Source: Phialocephala subalpina (lineage: Eukaryota; Ascomycota; Leotiomycetes; Helotiales; Mollisiaceae). Taken from it: 64,000 nt of DNA. The stretch is from NCBI GenBank assembly GCA_900073065.1, contig FJOG01000027.1, positions 423,148 to 487,147 of the forward strand. The letters are read 5' to 3'. The notes below the pieces were generated by a model that was given only the letters and a program-made list of their open reading frames with translations, was not told the DNA's origin and made no database searches. This document shows, piece by piece, positions 24,494-36,483 of this stretch. The position numbers were made by a program, and so were the translations under genes. Within the stretch, counting starts at the first letter, position 1. The number at the start of each line of letters is the position of its first letter.

Positions 24494-25500
24494 CTGGGAT
24501 GGAGTGGGATTGTATAGACATCTGCATTTGTGGGAGTACGGAGGCTGCGTTGGTTTGAGATACCCCTTTGCTTTCGGGGCCCGGAATGGGCGGATTCTAC
24601 AATTGAAATGCTGATTTGAAAAGGTCCCGGGATGGGTAGCACATTCGAAAAGACGGGTTCACAGATGGCTCGCAAGTGATTTGGTGTGGAGATGCATTTG
24701 CTTTCACGTTCACTAATTCACAAGTTCGGAATGCTGGTTTTGAAAGTCCCACCAGCTGAGGGGCATTCGGACATTCCCAAATCACGGACAAGCCAGTAGT
24801 TATGAAACACAGGTCTTGCATTTTTCAAGGGCGCTATCAAGTGCATTGTCAATTCTTCGATGCGCTGACTGAGCAGGAGGAGTTTTGGTGTTGTTCCTGG
24901 CCAGGTAAGAGATACACCTATCTGCATGTCTCGCGATCTTCTCAGACATTGGATGTATCGTACTGACCACCAAACACGAACTGCCCCCCCAAAGCCACCA
25001 TCAGAGTATACGATGAAGCTGCCCAATATACCAAGTGTTTACGGCTCACCAGTGTCGGGACTTGATTGAAGATATTTCAACCCGCCTGAAGTAATCCGAC
25101 CTTTCTGTGAAGAACGGAGATATCTTGGCTGGTGTCTGCATCGAGCTCCGCAATGAGGCAGAGAGCCGAAAGGTTATGGGCTGGGAATTGCTTGTTGGGA
25201 CCACTCTGCCTCGCCGAAGACCACGCATCTACATGTTGGCCAGTTGAACGATGACCTTGCTTCTTCACAAGATTTTACTGCCCATCTACAGGAAGTTCCT
25301 AATGACTGGCCGAAAGATATTGTTGAGGTGAAGGTGAGAAAATTTTTATGTATGTCGGCAATTAATGTTATCGATGAGAATGTTCTGTTGACGACGATAC
25401 CGGAACAGCATCAACATCAATCTCTGTCTTTCCTACGCAAAAATCTTACGGACTTCGAGGTCGCACTAATCAGCCGGGAAAAAGAATGTAAACTCTGGCA
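24494..25500. other. Intergenic, nothing recognised
   Basis: Short frames only. Two diverged copies of a GAATGCTG...TTTGAAA...TCCC string (near 24605 and 24729) hint at an old repeat. Confidence 0.35.
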
Positions 25501-26480
25501 ATGTCCCAGCTGATGTCCCTCCCAAGATCAAGAAGACTCCCCCAGTCGCCGAGCAAAGCAATGTCCCAGCCAGGCTGGACAACCAGCTGTCCTTCTCATT
25601 TGTACCGACTAGTCCAACAGTGTCAACGAAAATCACCGCGAGACCGTTTCGATTGATCTGGAAGCGTATCTGTCAAAATTCACACCTTAAGAGGCTCAAG
25701 CACACCGCGACCAAGACGAATCATCCCCAGCAAAAGCTATCTACTGATACCGATACGGATACGTGTTCGCTCTCGACAAGTTCGACGACGACGCTGTTGA
25801 CACCCTGCATGGAAGACGGGGGGATGAGACAAATGTCAGGGAAGTGGAGGATGTTGGTGCTGTCATCGAGAAGATGGCGAGGAAGGATTTGGGAAAGAAG
25901 GCATTGCAGAGAGCGAGGAAGGAGAGTTAGGGTGTGGAGAACTCCTGCAACTTCTCCGGCAAAACTCATTCTACACCTTCGACGGCCATCAAACGACGCG
26001 AAGCTCTCCTCTCCCGCCAACATACGACCGCCAATTCACTCCGGAAGCGACTCGCGTACCGACCCAAGACGAAGTTTCGATACAGAGCAATCCCCGGGAT
26101 GGTCAAAATTCGCAATTGAATAGGTCAAATGCTTTCGGGCAACCTTCCTCAAGACAAAGAACAACGAGATATTCGTCCGAAACGCAGCGGCAGACTACCA
26201 CAATCGTACCGACATCGATCCGTCTTCTTTGCTAGAAGATAGTCACGAGAAAGGACCATTTGGAGAGTATGTGGACTGGGAGATCCACAACGATCATACA
26301 AGACACTCGCCCCTACATACTCCGTACCCGACCCAGTTTGAAGCAGTCGACCTCGGCTCACGTTTAGAGCAGGACCATCATCTGCTGGTACTCTCAGCAG
26401 GGTGCAGTGCGCTGGAGATGGGCGGTGCAGGTGGTGCAGCGATTGAGTACGATTTGTTTAGATGCTCTAGGGAAGATTAA
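25500..26480 (+). pseudogene. Possible degraded protein-coding gene
   Basis: The plus strand contains pieces of coding-like text in different frames, interrupted by stops: an acidic/basic helical piece (FALDKFDDDAVDTLHGRRGD ...), a Gln/Ser/Thr-rich disordered piece, and a piece with GPFGEYVDWEIHNDHT. They follow one another in order but need several frame changes that no plausible introns supply. I could not identify the family. A multi-exon gene that I misread is the alternative. Confidence 0.22.
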
Positions 26481-26704
26481 ACGATGACCAGGACAGGGTA
26501 TGTTAAATTATTGTTTGTCCGCAGATGCGATGTGGGACAAGGTGCACTGTTGCTGACAGTGCAGCTAGAAAGCGGGGTTGATGTGGGGAATAAATAGATC
26601 ATGATAATATATTTGATTCGGGACCCTTAATTCGAGTGATTTTTGGGCAGTAATTCAACAATTTCATTCCAAAGTTACTCTTTGCAGAGTGTCTCAAAGT
26701 CGAG

Positions 26705-28955
26705 ATGGTCTTCATTGTTATTTTGCGCTTGATCGTCGCTTTAATGATACTAGAGAGTGTCATTGGACAAGTGTTATTTCCTGGGAAAATTGTTACCAAG
26801 TCTTCTGATATTCTTAGCAGTTATGACTATGTGATTGTTGGAGGTGGAACGAGCGGGCTCGTAGTCGCGAATCGATTGTCAGAAGATCTTCGTGAGCAAA
26901 CAAGCCTTGTATTGTGTCTTTATAGGCCACCTTTAACTTTCATAGAAACGACTGTGCTTATAATCGAAGCTGGGGGATTGTGAGTGAGACAGATATTTTG
27001 ACCTTGCTAATCTTCTGCTTCCATTCTCTTGTTTTCTGATTTGGTGTGTTTCACAGCGACGAGCAAGAAGACTTCATCACTATACCTATCCTCTCAACCG
27101 CCAACGTTCCCATCCTCGGGAGCGGAGCGAAGGGTACCAAATATGACTGGAACATGACAGGGGTTCCACAAGCTGAGTTACAGAACCGTTCTATTCCGAC
27201 TCCAGCCGGAAAAATCATTGGCGGTGGAACGGTTCTAAACGGAATGGTGTATAATCGAGGATCGAAAGAGGACTACAATCGCTGGGAAGAACTCGGGAAC
27301 CCTGGTTGGAACTTCGATGCTTTGCTCCCATACTTCAAAAGAGCTGAAACCTTCACGCCTCCGAGTGCAGAAGTAGCTGAATGGGACATCGAGTATGTCC
27401 CTGAGTATCACGGTGAACATGGACGTGTGCAATCGAGCTTCCCTCGTTTTGTGTGGCCTTCGTCGAGTGAGTGGCATGATATTCATAGCTTGGCGACTAG
27501 CACTAATTCTGCCTAGGAGCCTACATAAATTCTATGAGGGAATTGAATGTTCCAATTTTGAAAGACTCGATGGGTGGAGATGATGCTGGAGCATTCTGGT
27601 TCTTGTTGTCACTGGATCCGAAGAACGAGACTCGTTCTACCTCACAGAACTTCTACACTCCAAGTAGGCCAAATCTCCATCTTCTGGCTAACAATCAAGT
27701 TAGTAGAGTAATGTTTCAGTCTGGAAGTTTGAACGTTGCTGCTATAGGAGTCGAGTTTTCAACTGGCAAGGGTGACAAGATGAACCAAGTATCAGCGGTA
27801 AAGGAGGTAATCTTGGCAGCTGGGGCACTGCACACGCCACAGATTTTACAGCTGTCCGGGATTGGAGATACTAACCACCTGTCTTACCTTGGAATTGAGA
27901 CCGTGGTAGATTTGCCAGGCGTTGGGGCGAATTATCAAGATCATCCCCTTTTAGTTACAGTACAATCAGGTAAGTGTTTGCCGCAAGGCTAACTTGGGAT
28001 TTACTAATGCCTACTATCTTAGTTGACATTTCGATTAACACTGGAAATTTTAGCAATGCGACCTGGAACGCTGAGATGCGATCTTTGTATGACGAGAAGA
28101 GAGAAGGTTGAGCAACACGATTCTATTCTTTTGGCATCAACCACTAACTCGGCCAAGGGCCGTATACTACAGCAGCCGGAAATTTCTTCGCCTTCCTTCC
28201 TCTCTCCTTGTTCACCAACAGTACTAGCACCTTTATCTCTCAAGCATCCGCTCAATCTCCAGCCCAATATCTCCCTCCAAATACTAGTAGCAGTATCATT
28301 TCTGGCTACGCTGCTCAACACGCCATCCTGACTCGCGACCTTTCATCACAGTCCTTGGCAAACCAGGAATTCATCTTCGGCGACACAGTCATAATCCCCA
28401 GCCTCCAAACGCCTTTCAGCCGCGGCACAGTCCTCATAAACAGCACCTCCCCCTTCGATTTCCCCGTTATTAATCCGCGGTACCTATCCAATCCCTTAGA
28501 CGTAGCTGTTCTTGTTGCGGGATTTAAATATGCGCGCACGATTCGCGCAACAAGCGCGCTGCAAGAGATCGGTGTACAAGAAACATATCCAGGGATGACA
28601 GTTCAGACAGATGAACAGATTGAAGATTTTATCAGAGACGGGCTGAATACTGAGAATCACCATGGGTGCACCGCGGCCATGCTCCCGAGGCACTTAGGCG
28701 GCGTGGTGGACTCAGAGTTGAGGGTGTATGGTGTGCAGGGCTTGAGGGTCATAGATGCGAGCATAATGCCAATGCTACCGGCAGCTCATCTCCAAGCGAC
28801 CGTATATGGCATTGCGGAGAAGGTGAGTGCAACGCATCCTCCGCGATTTTAGTTATATTCTTCTTTTTTCGGTTTGCGAGGAGGAACGTTATAACTGATA
28901 TACCTTGTAACAGGGGGCAGATTTGGTTAAAATGAGCTCTCAGAAAGACAATTGA
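26705..28955 (+). CDS. Secreted GMC-family FAD oxidoreductase
   Basis: Glucose-methanol-choline oxidoreductase that oxidises an alcohol with FAD (aryl-alcohol oxidase/dehydrogenase-like; substrate open). Seven exons: 26705-26891, 26946-26979, 27057-27466, 27517-27969, 28023-28106, 28158-28822, 28914-28955 (624 residues). The first 22 residues form a signal peptide. The FAD-binding Rossmann motif is YDYVIVGGGTSG (about residues 40-51), followed by the GMC signature around GGTVLNGMVYNRG. Near the C-terminus, ENHHGCTAAM and AAHLQATVYGIAEK carry the His residues expected for catalysis. Splicing at 28822/28914 replaces a random tail with GADLVKM, matching the usual C-terminal helix. Exon 2 is only 34 nt. 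The gene is AT-richer than its neighbours but intact. Confidence 0.92.
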
Positions 28956-29513
28956 GAGGTGTATACCAAGATGGGATTTTAAAATATCTTAGTATGCAAA
29001 TGCGTAAAGTGGAAGGGTTTTGGCCAATGTAGTCCGGACGCGCGCTGGCCATTGATATGCCACGACCAAGATTATTTGCTGGTACTCCCCAGCCAAAACC
29101 CCGAGCAAGTGGAGTTGGGACCACTCGACACCTCCACTTGGCAGCTGGGACACGTGCACACCTATGACTATTGCAGTTCCAATATGATCATGATGTAGAC
29201 GACTTTCTCTGAATATCTGCTGAATATCACCGAGGTTCAAACTCGTATTCGTGTTTGCACGCGGTATGAAGCATCGCAGTGACTCTCGGCTCAAGTGAGC
29301 ATGGCCCGTCGTGAGATCAAAATGCAGTCCGTCTTGATGATCCAGGCTAGGAAGTATGATCTTACTAGACCGGATCTCGTAGCGGATTATACCGCTCTTT
29401 GGTTGGCCGACGTACTTCTTCCAATCAAGGCGTCATGATATTTCGGATCCATCCCCCACAAATTGTGCTTCTAGTAGAAGATCTAAGAACCCCACTCGCG
29501 TCAAGTTGTGGTC

Positions 29514-29568
29514 TTGATGATGTCGAAGCATTGGATGGCGCTAGCATCCAATGCTTCGACATCATCAA
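29514..29568. repeat. Perfect 24-bp inverted repeat with 7-nt loop
   Basis: The left arm 29514-29537 and right arm 29545-29568 are exact reverse complements, separated by GCGCTAG. It is not followed by a T-run and is not placed as a terminator of a known gene. As RNA it would form a very stable hairpin. Confidence 0.9.
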
Positions 29569-29761
29569 CAGGGGTAAAAGCACTAATCCCCGCATTACCG
29601 TTGGGCCAGATCCAGCCTGTGATGTCCCGCGACCAAGAGTATTCCTCCATGTATTTGAGAACGCGAATGCGTGCTGGAAATGCAGAATGATGATGCAGTT
29701 GACTGAGTTGAGTCACCAGATCTCGATTGCCTAGATCTACGCTTGTAGAGAGAGAAATGTC

Positions 29762-29768
29762 TATATAA
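29762..29768 (+). promoter_or_regulatory. TATA box of the 81-residue protein gene
   Basis: TATATAA lies about 106 nt upstream of the ATG, followed by a CA-rich, ATG-free leader. Confidence 0.6.
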
Positions 29769-29873
29769 GACGGCCTCTCCCCATCCTGAAGCACTTTCTC
29801 ATCAGCATCCAAAACATCTATACAAACACAAACACAATCTCAAACCATCACCAACACATAAACATCAATCACA

Positions 29874-30285
29874 ATGTCTGACACATACAAGCCAACTGGT
29901 ATTTTTCTTCCGCCCTCATTTCGTATGAGCATTTGACTAACATCACGCAGAGCACGGTGGATTGAAGGCAGATGGAACCCCCGACAAGCGTGTCGGTACT
30001 GGAGGTATATATTGCAACCGAGTCTGAACCTCAGTCATTGACGTCCAAGCAGAGTTCGCTCAGGGCAAGGTTGATCCCGTTGAGGCTGGGAAGCAAGGTG
30101 GCCAGACCGGAGGATCTACTGGAGGATCAGACAGCAGCAGCGGAGGCAGTGGTGCTGGTCAATTTGCCCATGGCAAGGTTGAGTATGTGCTTTTCCCCAT
30201 GCCAATCCGCTGTCCTCTTTACACTATAGAAGCTAATTCGTTCGGCAGCCCGGTCGAGGCTGGCAAAAAGGGAGGGTCTTCCTAA
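29874..30285 (+). CDS. Small hydrophilic protein with duplicated GKVDPVEAGK motif
   Basis: Four exons within 412 bp: 29874-29898, 29951-30004, 30053-30182, 30249-30285 (81 residues). The protein begins MSDTYKPTEHGGLKADGTPD and contains two copies of a motif, EFAQGKVDPVEAGKQGG and QFAHGKVDPVEAGKKGG, joined by a Gly/Ser linker. It has no hydrophobic segment or signal peptide, so it should be soluble and largely disordered. The KKGG ending recalls Gly-rich stress proteins of the con-10/KGG type, but I do not assign it to that family. The promoter (TATA, CA-rich leader) suggests abundant or inducible expression. The exon borders are strongly supported because only they give the second motif copy in frame. 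Confidence 0.82.
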
Positions 30286-32116
30286 GGAGGAGGTGTCGAG
30301 TCTGTGGAATTGGCATTGGCAATGGCATAATGTCCTGGTGACGACCAGCTGTTTGAAATTTATAAATGCATTGCAATATAACTAGGGGATAATGATCTGT
30401 CTTCCATACCTTTTATCTGCGGATCAATTCTTTGACAATTAAACGTCAGGCCGGCGGTCTCGATCCATCTCCCAAGACCGTCAAGGTGAAACCGACCAAG
30501 GAGAGAAATGCACCATGTTTACCAACTTCGGGTACAAATGTGAGGCTTGGCCAGGACGAGGAGGGTGTGGGCTGACACAATCCGCTCAATTCAAATGGCC
30601 AATTATTGACCTAAGCGGACAGGCAACTTGTTCTGGTGATTCAGGAACTAGTATTTTGTGCTGGAGATGGAAAGCCTTTGTTTACTTAAATATATAGTCG
30701 TAGATCGCGAGCCCGCGGTTTAGAGAGAGTGGGGCTAGCCGGGAAAAAGGGCAATTGAAGGTGAATTGAAGGTGAGGGAAGCGGACTCTACAGATAAATT
30801 TATTCCGGAATCTACACTCGGAAGTCTAGTATAGTCAAGGATATTCTAGAAACCGGGTCTCTCCATCTCTAGACACTCCGTCTCGAAACCCTTGTTGGGA
30901 CGAGGTGCCGAGAACCGAGTGTGAGAAGAGAGACAATCGCGTTGTTGATCAAACATTCAAGACGAGAGGGACTTTAGGATAGTTTGATGGCGGCTAAAGT
31001 CGCCTCTTGGCAAATGGAGAAAGAAGAGGAGGGAATAGTCAATGGCCACGTGCCAGAAATTGCGAGACTGCGGATTGTGAAGAACAATTTCGTGTTGAAG
31101 GAAAGGAAAGCGGTCATTCAAGGTTCGAAGTTGGTTGAAGGATGCGCTGAGAGGGTGATGTTACCAGATGTCACCCTCACATGGTGATGCGCGATGGACA
31201 AGAGAGTTCGAGACTTTAAGATGCGATGCCATGCGATTCGAAAATAGCACTTGAATGTTTGGATGAGATGGAAGGTGCTGATGGGAAGCTCGGTTGGGAA
31301 GTCGCACTCGATGCGACTCGTCCAAGCACCTCCAAATTTCTGCATCACAGCGGAGCTAAGAGTCAAGTGTTGAAGGCCATCAAACAATCGAAGACTGGGT
31401 CTACACAATTGAGTGCTTAACTCTCACATAGAGCGCATTCCCCAAGAAGTGCAGGTGCGGGTGAGAACGTATCTGCTGTGTCACGTAGATGAATGAGGAG
31501 GGTGGCTCGCAGTGGAGAATTGGAACATGGAGAGCTAATTTGACTCGCATCAAAGATCGACTCAGACCCGCGTCTTCAAAACTGGAATCTTACAAATGGC
31601 TGAAACCCCGACGCTGTGGATTTATGATTATTCATCATGCTTCGACCGAGCTGAGGAAAGAACGAAGGGGAAGCGGAATTTGGAAGGAGAAATGAAGAAA
31701 TTATCAACTCAACTTCAGCACGGGAATTGAAAACGAAATACCACTATCACAGAGTAAGAACAATGTGAATGAGCAAAACGATTCGTGTTCTCATCATACT
31801 GTACACTATACTGTACAAGGCTCAAAGGCTCAAAGATACTCGCTCAGTTATCTCCGCCAAATCAAAATCTTTCAAACGCCATTCAATTAAGGGCATCGTC
31901 ACCCGCCCATCTACACCTAATCGTCAATCTGTAATCCGATAAAACAGTTCGTAATCGATCCGATGGTTCCTTCTCGTCATCCCCTGACTTCGTCCCTTAC
32001 ATGATTGCTCCCCTATACATGAGTATTCAACACCTCTCTTTCGCTGATAGATACGCACGCACAAAAAAAAGATACAAGCAAGTCCCAAACCCCATCCCGT
32101 GTTCATAGCACTAGAT
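30286..32116. other. Intergenic, nothing recognised
   Basis: No gene-like series. Frames such as 30984-31187 and 31226-31420 are short and lack motifs. The right end, near 31900-32116, is the 3' flank of the next minus-strand gene. Confidence 0.4.
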
Positions 32117-33726
32117 TTAGATCCAAGCGGGAGTGTCGACGGAGCGACGTTGGAACTTGAGCTTAGCGGCGGAGACGCCAAGAGCGGAGTTGAATGCATC
32201 AGCTGCGGCCTGTCCAGTTGCTGCGGCTATGAGGTTGTTAGTACGCGTCCTTGCTGCGACCAAATGTAAGGGGAGACTTACCAGCAGCAGTCTGAGCAGT
32301 AGCACAAGCAGCGATCGCATCGGCACCAGCCTTACAGCTCGAGCTAAGCTGTTGGCAAACGAAAGAAGCAATGACCCCAATGTTCAAGGCGGAGCCATGG
32401 TTGAAGTCAACTTGGTTAACAGCCTGGAAAGAGTTCTCTGTTCGCCCATCAAGACCAGCGGCGAACTCAATGGCGGGGTCGGAGCAAGTTCCGAAGTCGA
32501 GAGCAGCGCGCTTGACCTTGGCAGAGGCAGCAGCGTTACAAGCAGTTTCTTGGGCGTTGCAGTCAGCGACGGAAGTACCAGCGAGCGAGCCAGAGTTGGC
32601 GGCATTGGAGCAAGCAGTGTTTTGAATAGAGCAAGAGCGTTGGAGAGCGGCGCCTTCACCGACGAAGGTGTTACCGTTGACGGTGAATGGGCGGGTTCCG
32701 GATGAGGAGATAACTGGGGGAGCTGCGCCGCCGAGAGTTCCGGTGAAGGTTTGGACGTTGGCTGGGAGCTGTTAGTATGGCTCTATGGGATGGGTTGGGG
32801 GAAGCTCACTTCCGGCAGTTGTGGCAGCTGCGGTGGCGGTGCCTTTGGCTGCTCCAGCTGAGGATACGACGGTGGCAGTGACACTAGCAGCGCAAGCAGA
32901 AGCGGCAGCGGTATCAGCAGCAGCTGTTGAGTTCGAGGCGCTGGAAGCGCTGGAAGAGCTGGAAGACGAGGCGATGCCAGCGACTGCAGCCGTGATTTCG
33001 GCGGCGGTGGCATCATCAACGAGCAAGTTTTGACTGAAGATACAGCCCTCAACATCATCGGCGACATCACAAGTGTTACCGGCTCCAGTGGTGTCACCAA
33101 TCTGATCCAGTTAGTCATGTTCATGTGGATGAAGAATTATTGCTCACCTTTCCTGGTGCGAAAGTACCGGAGAGGAGAGCCTCTTGGGGATCAGCACCGA
33201 TGGATGCAAGTTGCTTGGCGAGAGCAAGAACGACGGCCTTGTTAGTGGCGGCAGCTCCGGTAGAAGCAGGATCTTGATGTTGCTGGACAGCCTCAATCTC
33301 AGGGTTGACGGCAGTCTCGTTGCAGATAACACTGGCAAGACCAACTGATCCAGTGTTTCTCTCCAAAGCAGCGTACATGAGAGCATCTGCCTGGCCAGTT
33401 ACATTTCCAGCTGCCTTCGCGTTGGTGAAAGCTTGGTCAGCGGTGGCCTGGTGGAGACAGTCCAAGTTGGTGATTGATCCGGCACCAGCTGCCGCGGCAG
33501 CGTTACCGAGAAGACCGAAGACAGGGTCTTGGATCTTTGCTGGGTTGTCGATGTTCAAGTTGACACGGACACCATCGAGGAATCTGTTGTGGGAGTGCTC
33601 TTGAGGGACCTCACGGCCTCGAAGCATGGCGCGTGGAATGGAAAAGACATTCTTAGGCGCTGGCATAGGAGCTGCCGAAGTGAGGCCAAAAAAGGCGATG
33701 AGGATAGATGCTGACTCGTACTTCAT
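32117..33726 (-). CDS. Secreted Ala/Ser-rich cell-surface-type protein
   Basis: Exons on the minus strand are 33726-33148, 33101-32810, 32761-32282 and 32226-32117 (486 residues). A signal peptide (MKYESASILIAFFGLTSA) leads a mature protein with two Ala-rich, cysteine-containing halves separated by a Ser/Ala/Thr-rich region of about 70 residues (likely O-glycosylated). The segment PFTVNGNTF, then RSCSIQNTACSNAANSG and CNAQETACNAAA, is a cysteine pattern I know from ascomycete secreted/cell-wall proteins of unknown function. The C-terminus (SVDTPAWI) has no GPI signal. Introns are 46-55 nt with good donors. No enzymatic motif was seen. Confidence 0.85.
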
Positions 33727-36483
33727 GATGGCGGTTGTAGGGAGAGACTGTAGATGCGATATAAAGTATAGACAGTTAAAGAAGGGCCGGCCTAAGGATG
33801 TAGAATATAGCAATAAAGAATGTGTCGAAGAGTAAGTTCACAGAACTGGGGAATGAAAGAATGTATAGTGAACCGAAAGAAAGACTGAAGATGCGATGAA
33901 GAGAAACAGCAATGCAGAGTGGACGAAGGACTCTTATAGCTTGAATCGTTCGGAATCGTCCAGGAAACCATCATTTCCTCTGAAAAATGGATCAAACGGT
34001 AGCCCGGCATGGATTTCCACTTCTGTCACCCTTAGCATTCAGTTGAATTTCTGCAGGGGAGATCATACTGGAGAACATGGCGTTTCTCAGACCTCTCTTG
34101 GATGAACTCCTTCCGGTGTGCAACCGCTGAGCCCAATAGCGGTCGAGGCCACCGCCACAACCTATGCCTGGACGCGGCTAGAACCCTCTCAGCGCGCTCG
34201 GAAGGCCCACCGATTGGTTAAGCATAGTTCGTGTGGAGCCAAGGACGAAGATGCACCCCGGCCGTTGAGGACGGTGAGATGATGTGCGCGGTATCAGATG
34301 GCCAAGGGACGTCAGATGAAAATTCGCGCCCTGATGCCGCCCGAGTGTCTGGAATGAGAGACGCCCGTGATTGATGATCGCGATGACCGACGTTTTTCGT
34401 CTTTTCTTCCTCTTGCGATTGGTGGCATTACATCTCAGGCCCTTGCGCTGGGTAATATCAGATGGTCGGGGATTTCATGGGACGGAGGTCGTCTCATAAG
34501 GTTTGAGTTCTCTAGGCGAGGATGTGTGACAAGCTTGTCCTGCGACAACACGTGATGATTTCAGGGGTTGGCGATCAGATTAGACAAGGGGGGCTGCGAG
34601 GCGGTCCGAACAACCTGGACTTTGTAAGATGGTTCTCCAGCCTCAGAACCGGATACGAAACCCCGCATCGCCAACTCTCTGGTGATTGTCGTCACCCATC
34701 CGATGTTTTCATGCTTCATACCGCATCGCAAGAAGGGCATAACAGGCGACGCGGCCCGCTAATCTTAGATGCGGCGGCAAATTCGTCCTCGGAATCTAAT
34801 CTGCGGCGAGATAATTTTGCGAATGTTTGAAGAAGGCTCCATCTGCCAAAATCGTGTGATACTGTTCTTGTCAGCGGGAAAAGAAATAAGTTAAAGACTC
34901 TTCTCATCCCGCTGCCAGGACGAGATCAAATCTCACGTCCAAGCAGTTCCTCCCAACTCGTCGATCATCGCCGTCCAGAACGTGTCGTCGGATCTTTTAT
35001 TTGCATAAGGTTGATCACAAGAAAGGATAATTATCAGATGATGATAAGTCGTTAGGATGACCCTGGCCATTCATGCCATGAAATCTGGGACATGACTTAG
35101 CAGAATGAGTACCGATATCCCACGCTCTGAACGCATGAGGATCCCTGTGAATCAAGTAAATCAGAGGCTGAGAATCTTCCAAAATTGTCGTGGGGAAGAA
35201 CATAAATCGAGCATGAATGATGTCAGACTGCTGTGAGAAACTTCCCTCGCTCTTGAAAATGCGTTGGGAACTCCTGCATCAGACTCTGAACAAACACCAA
35301 AGCCAAGACGTGAAGCAAAGGCTTTCTTCATCGACGTCATCGTGGCTGTGAATGCCCAGAAGAATATGGACAAGACAGTAAATTCGGTACCGAATTCTTG
35401 GATGTACCCGGCCGATCTATTCGGGTATAATCAGTCCGCGTTCTCCTGCCTCCAAAGTCCTGGGTAAAAAGGAAGAGCTGTGTGCCGTGCGCCGAAAACA
35501 TGCAATGCACTTCAATTGTGTCTGAAAAACACGGCCTATATGCGGTACCAGACTTCAAGATCAAAATCCCATCCTGATAATTATAATGGCCTCCAGATTA
35601 AGCATTCCCAGCTACCCCGTTGCGAGTAACCTAAAAATTAAGCTTGAAAGGATAACTCATGTAATATGACTTGAGTTTCGAACTGTTGATGAGGATAACG
35701 GGGGGAAGCATTTTCCCAAGGATTATAGGAACTGTTTGAACTTTGAGTACAAAGATACATTGCATAACACATAGACGTCGTGGGCACAAGTTCAATGTAT
35801 CACAAGTATGCCATTGGAGTTGTCCACCTGTGCAACTCGATAGCCTTCAGTCTAAGTAAATTGTGCAGTTGATCCCAAAGTTAAGATCTCAGATATCTGA
35901 AAGGGTGTGGTCGATTCGGATTGAAGTTCTGCCGTGAGAGTTTGATATGAACAGCTATACAACGACCAAAACTTGTGACAGAGGTTTAATTGCACGGATC
36001 CTCTTTTGATAACATTAGATCGTTCATGTCCCTCGACTTATGAACGCATGAGGTCGAAGATCATAAAGCTTGGCACAGATTGCCGTCAAGGTTTTACCTG
36101 TGTAGGAGAACTTTGAGGGTGAGAGGATCTCAACTATGACTTCCGGGAATTCGGACCTCATAGCCTAGCTACTTGATCACGAGAGTGAGAAACTGCCACT
36201 TCCTCGGGACCAATAGTAACTGGCCAAGGCGGACACCCCGATATGTCGGCCTCCAAAACTAGGCGACAGTCATGCGTACAATGCCCAGACAGATCACCCT
36301 TATGAAACCAATCAAGAAACTTTAAAATCGATCAACTGTAAAGTATTGAGAGTGAAAGGAAAAAGAAGAGCGCAGGTTGTGCGGGGTAGGACCGAGGACA
36401 TGAGTGCGACGCAAAAGGTAAGGTAACAAGGGCAAGAAGAGCGATTTGAAGGCGAGGAAGTTTGGAGGACAGCGGAGAGGCCA
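33727..36483. other. Gene-free stretch
   Basis: About 2.8 kb with short frames only. The first few hundred bases should be the promoter of the secreted protein gene, and the last few hundred the 3' flank of the paralog at 36484. Confidence 0.4.

Larger units (their letters stand above)
28956..29873. other. Intergenic region with a perfect palindrome and a TATA box
   Basis: No gene is supported; the frames on both strands over 29399-29812 arise from the palindrome and surrounding unique DNA. A TATATAA box lies at 29762-29768. The stretch from there to 29873 is a CA-rich leader without ATG, typical of strongly expressed fungal genes, and belongs to the next gene. Confidence 0.5.

Noticed and set aside
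12290..28955. Secondary-metabolite gene cluster (MFS, GMC oxidoreductase)
   Set aside because: No polyketide synthase, NRPS, terpene cyclase or P450 is present, and the genes are far apart with unrelated neighbours.
29399..29812. Overlapping frames on both strands across the palindrome
   Set aside because: They share mirrored text from the inverted repeat and lack other support.
32133..32705. 190-codon plus-strand frame
   Set aside because: Antisense to the Ala-rich exon of the secreted protein; biased composition makes long chance frames.
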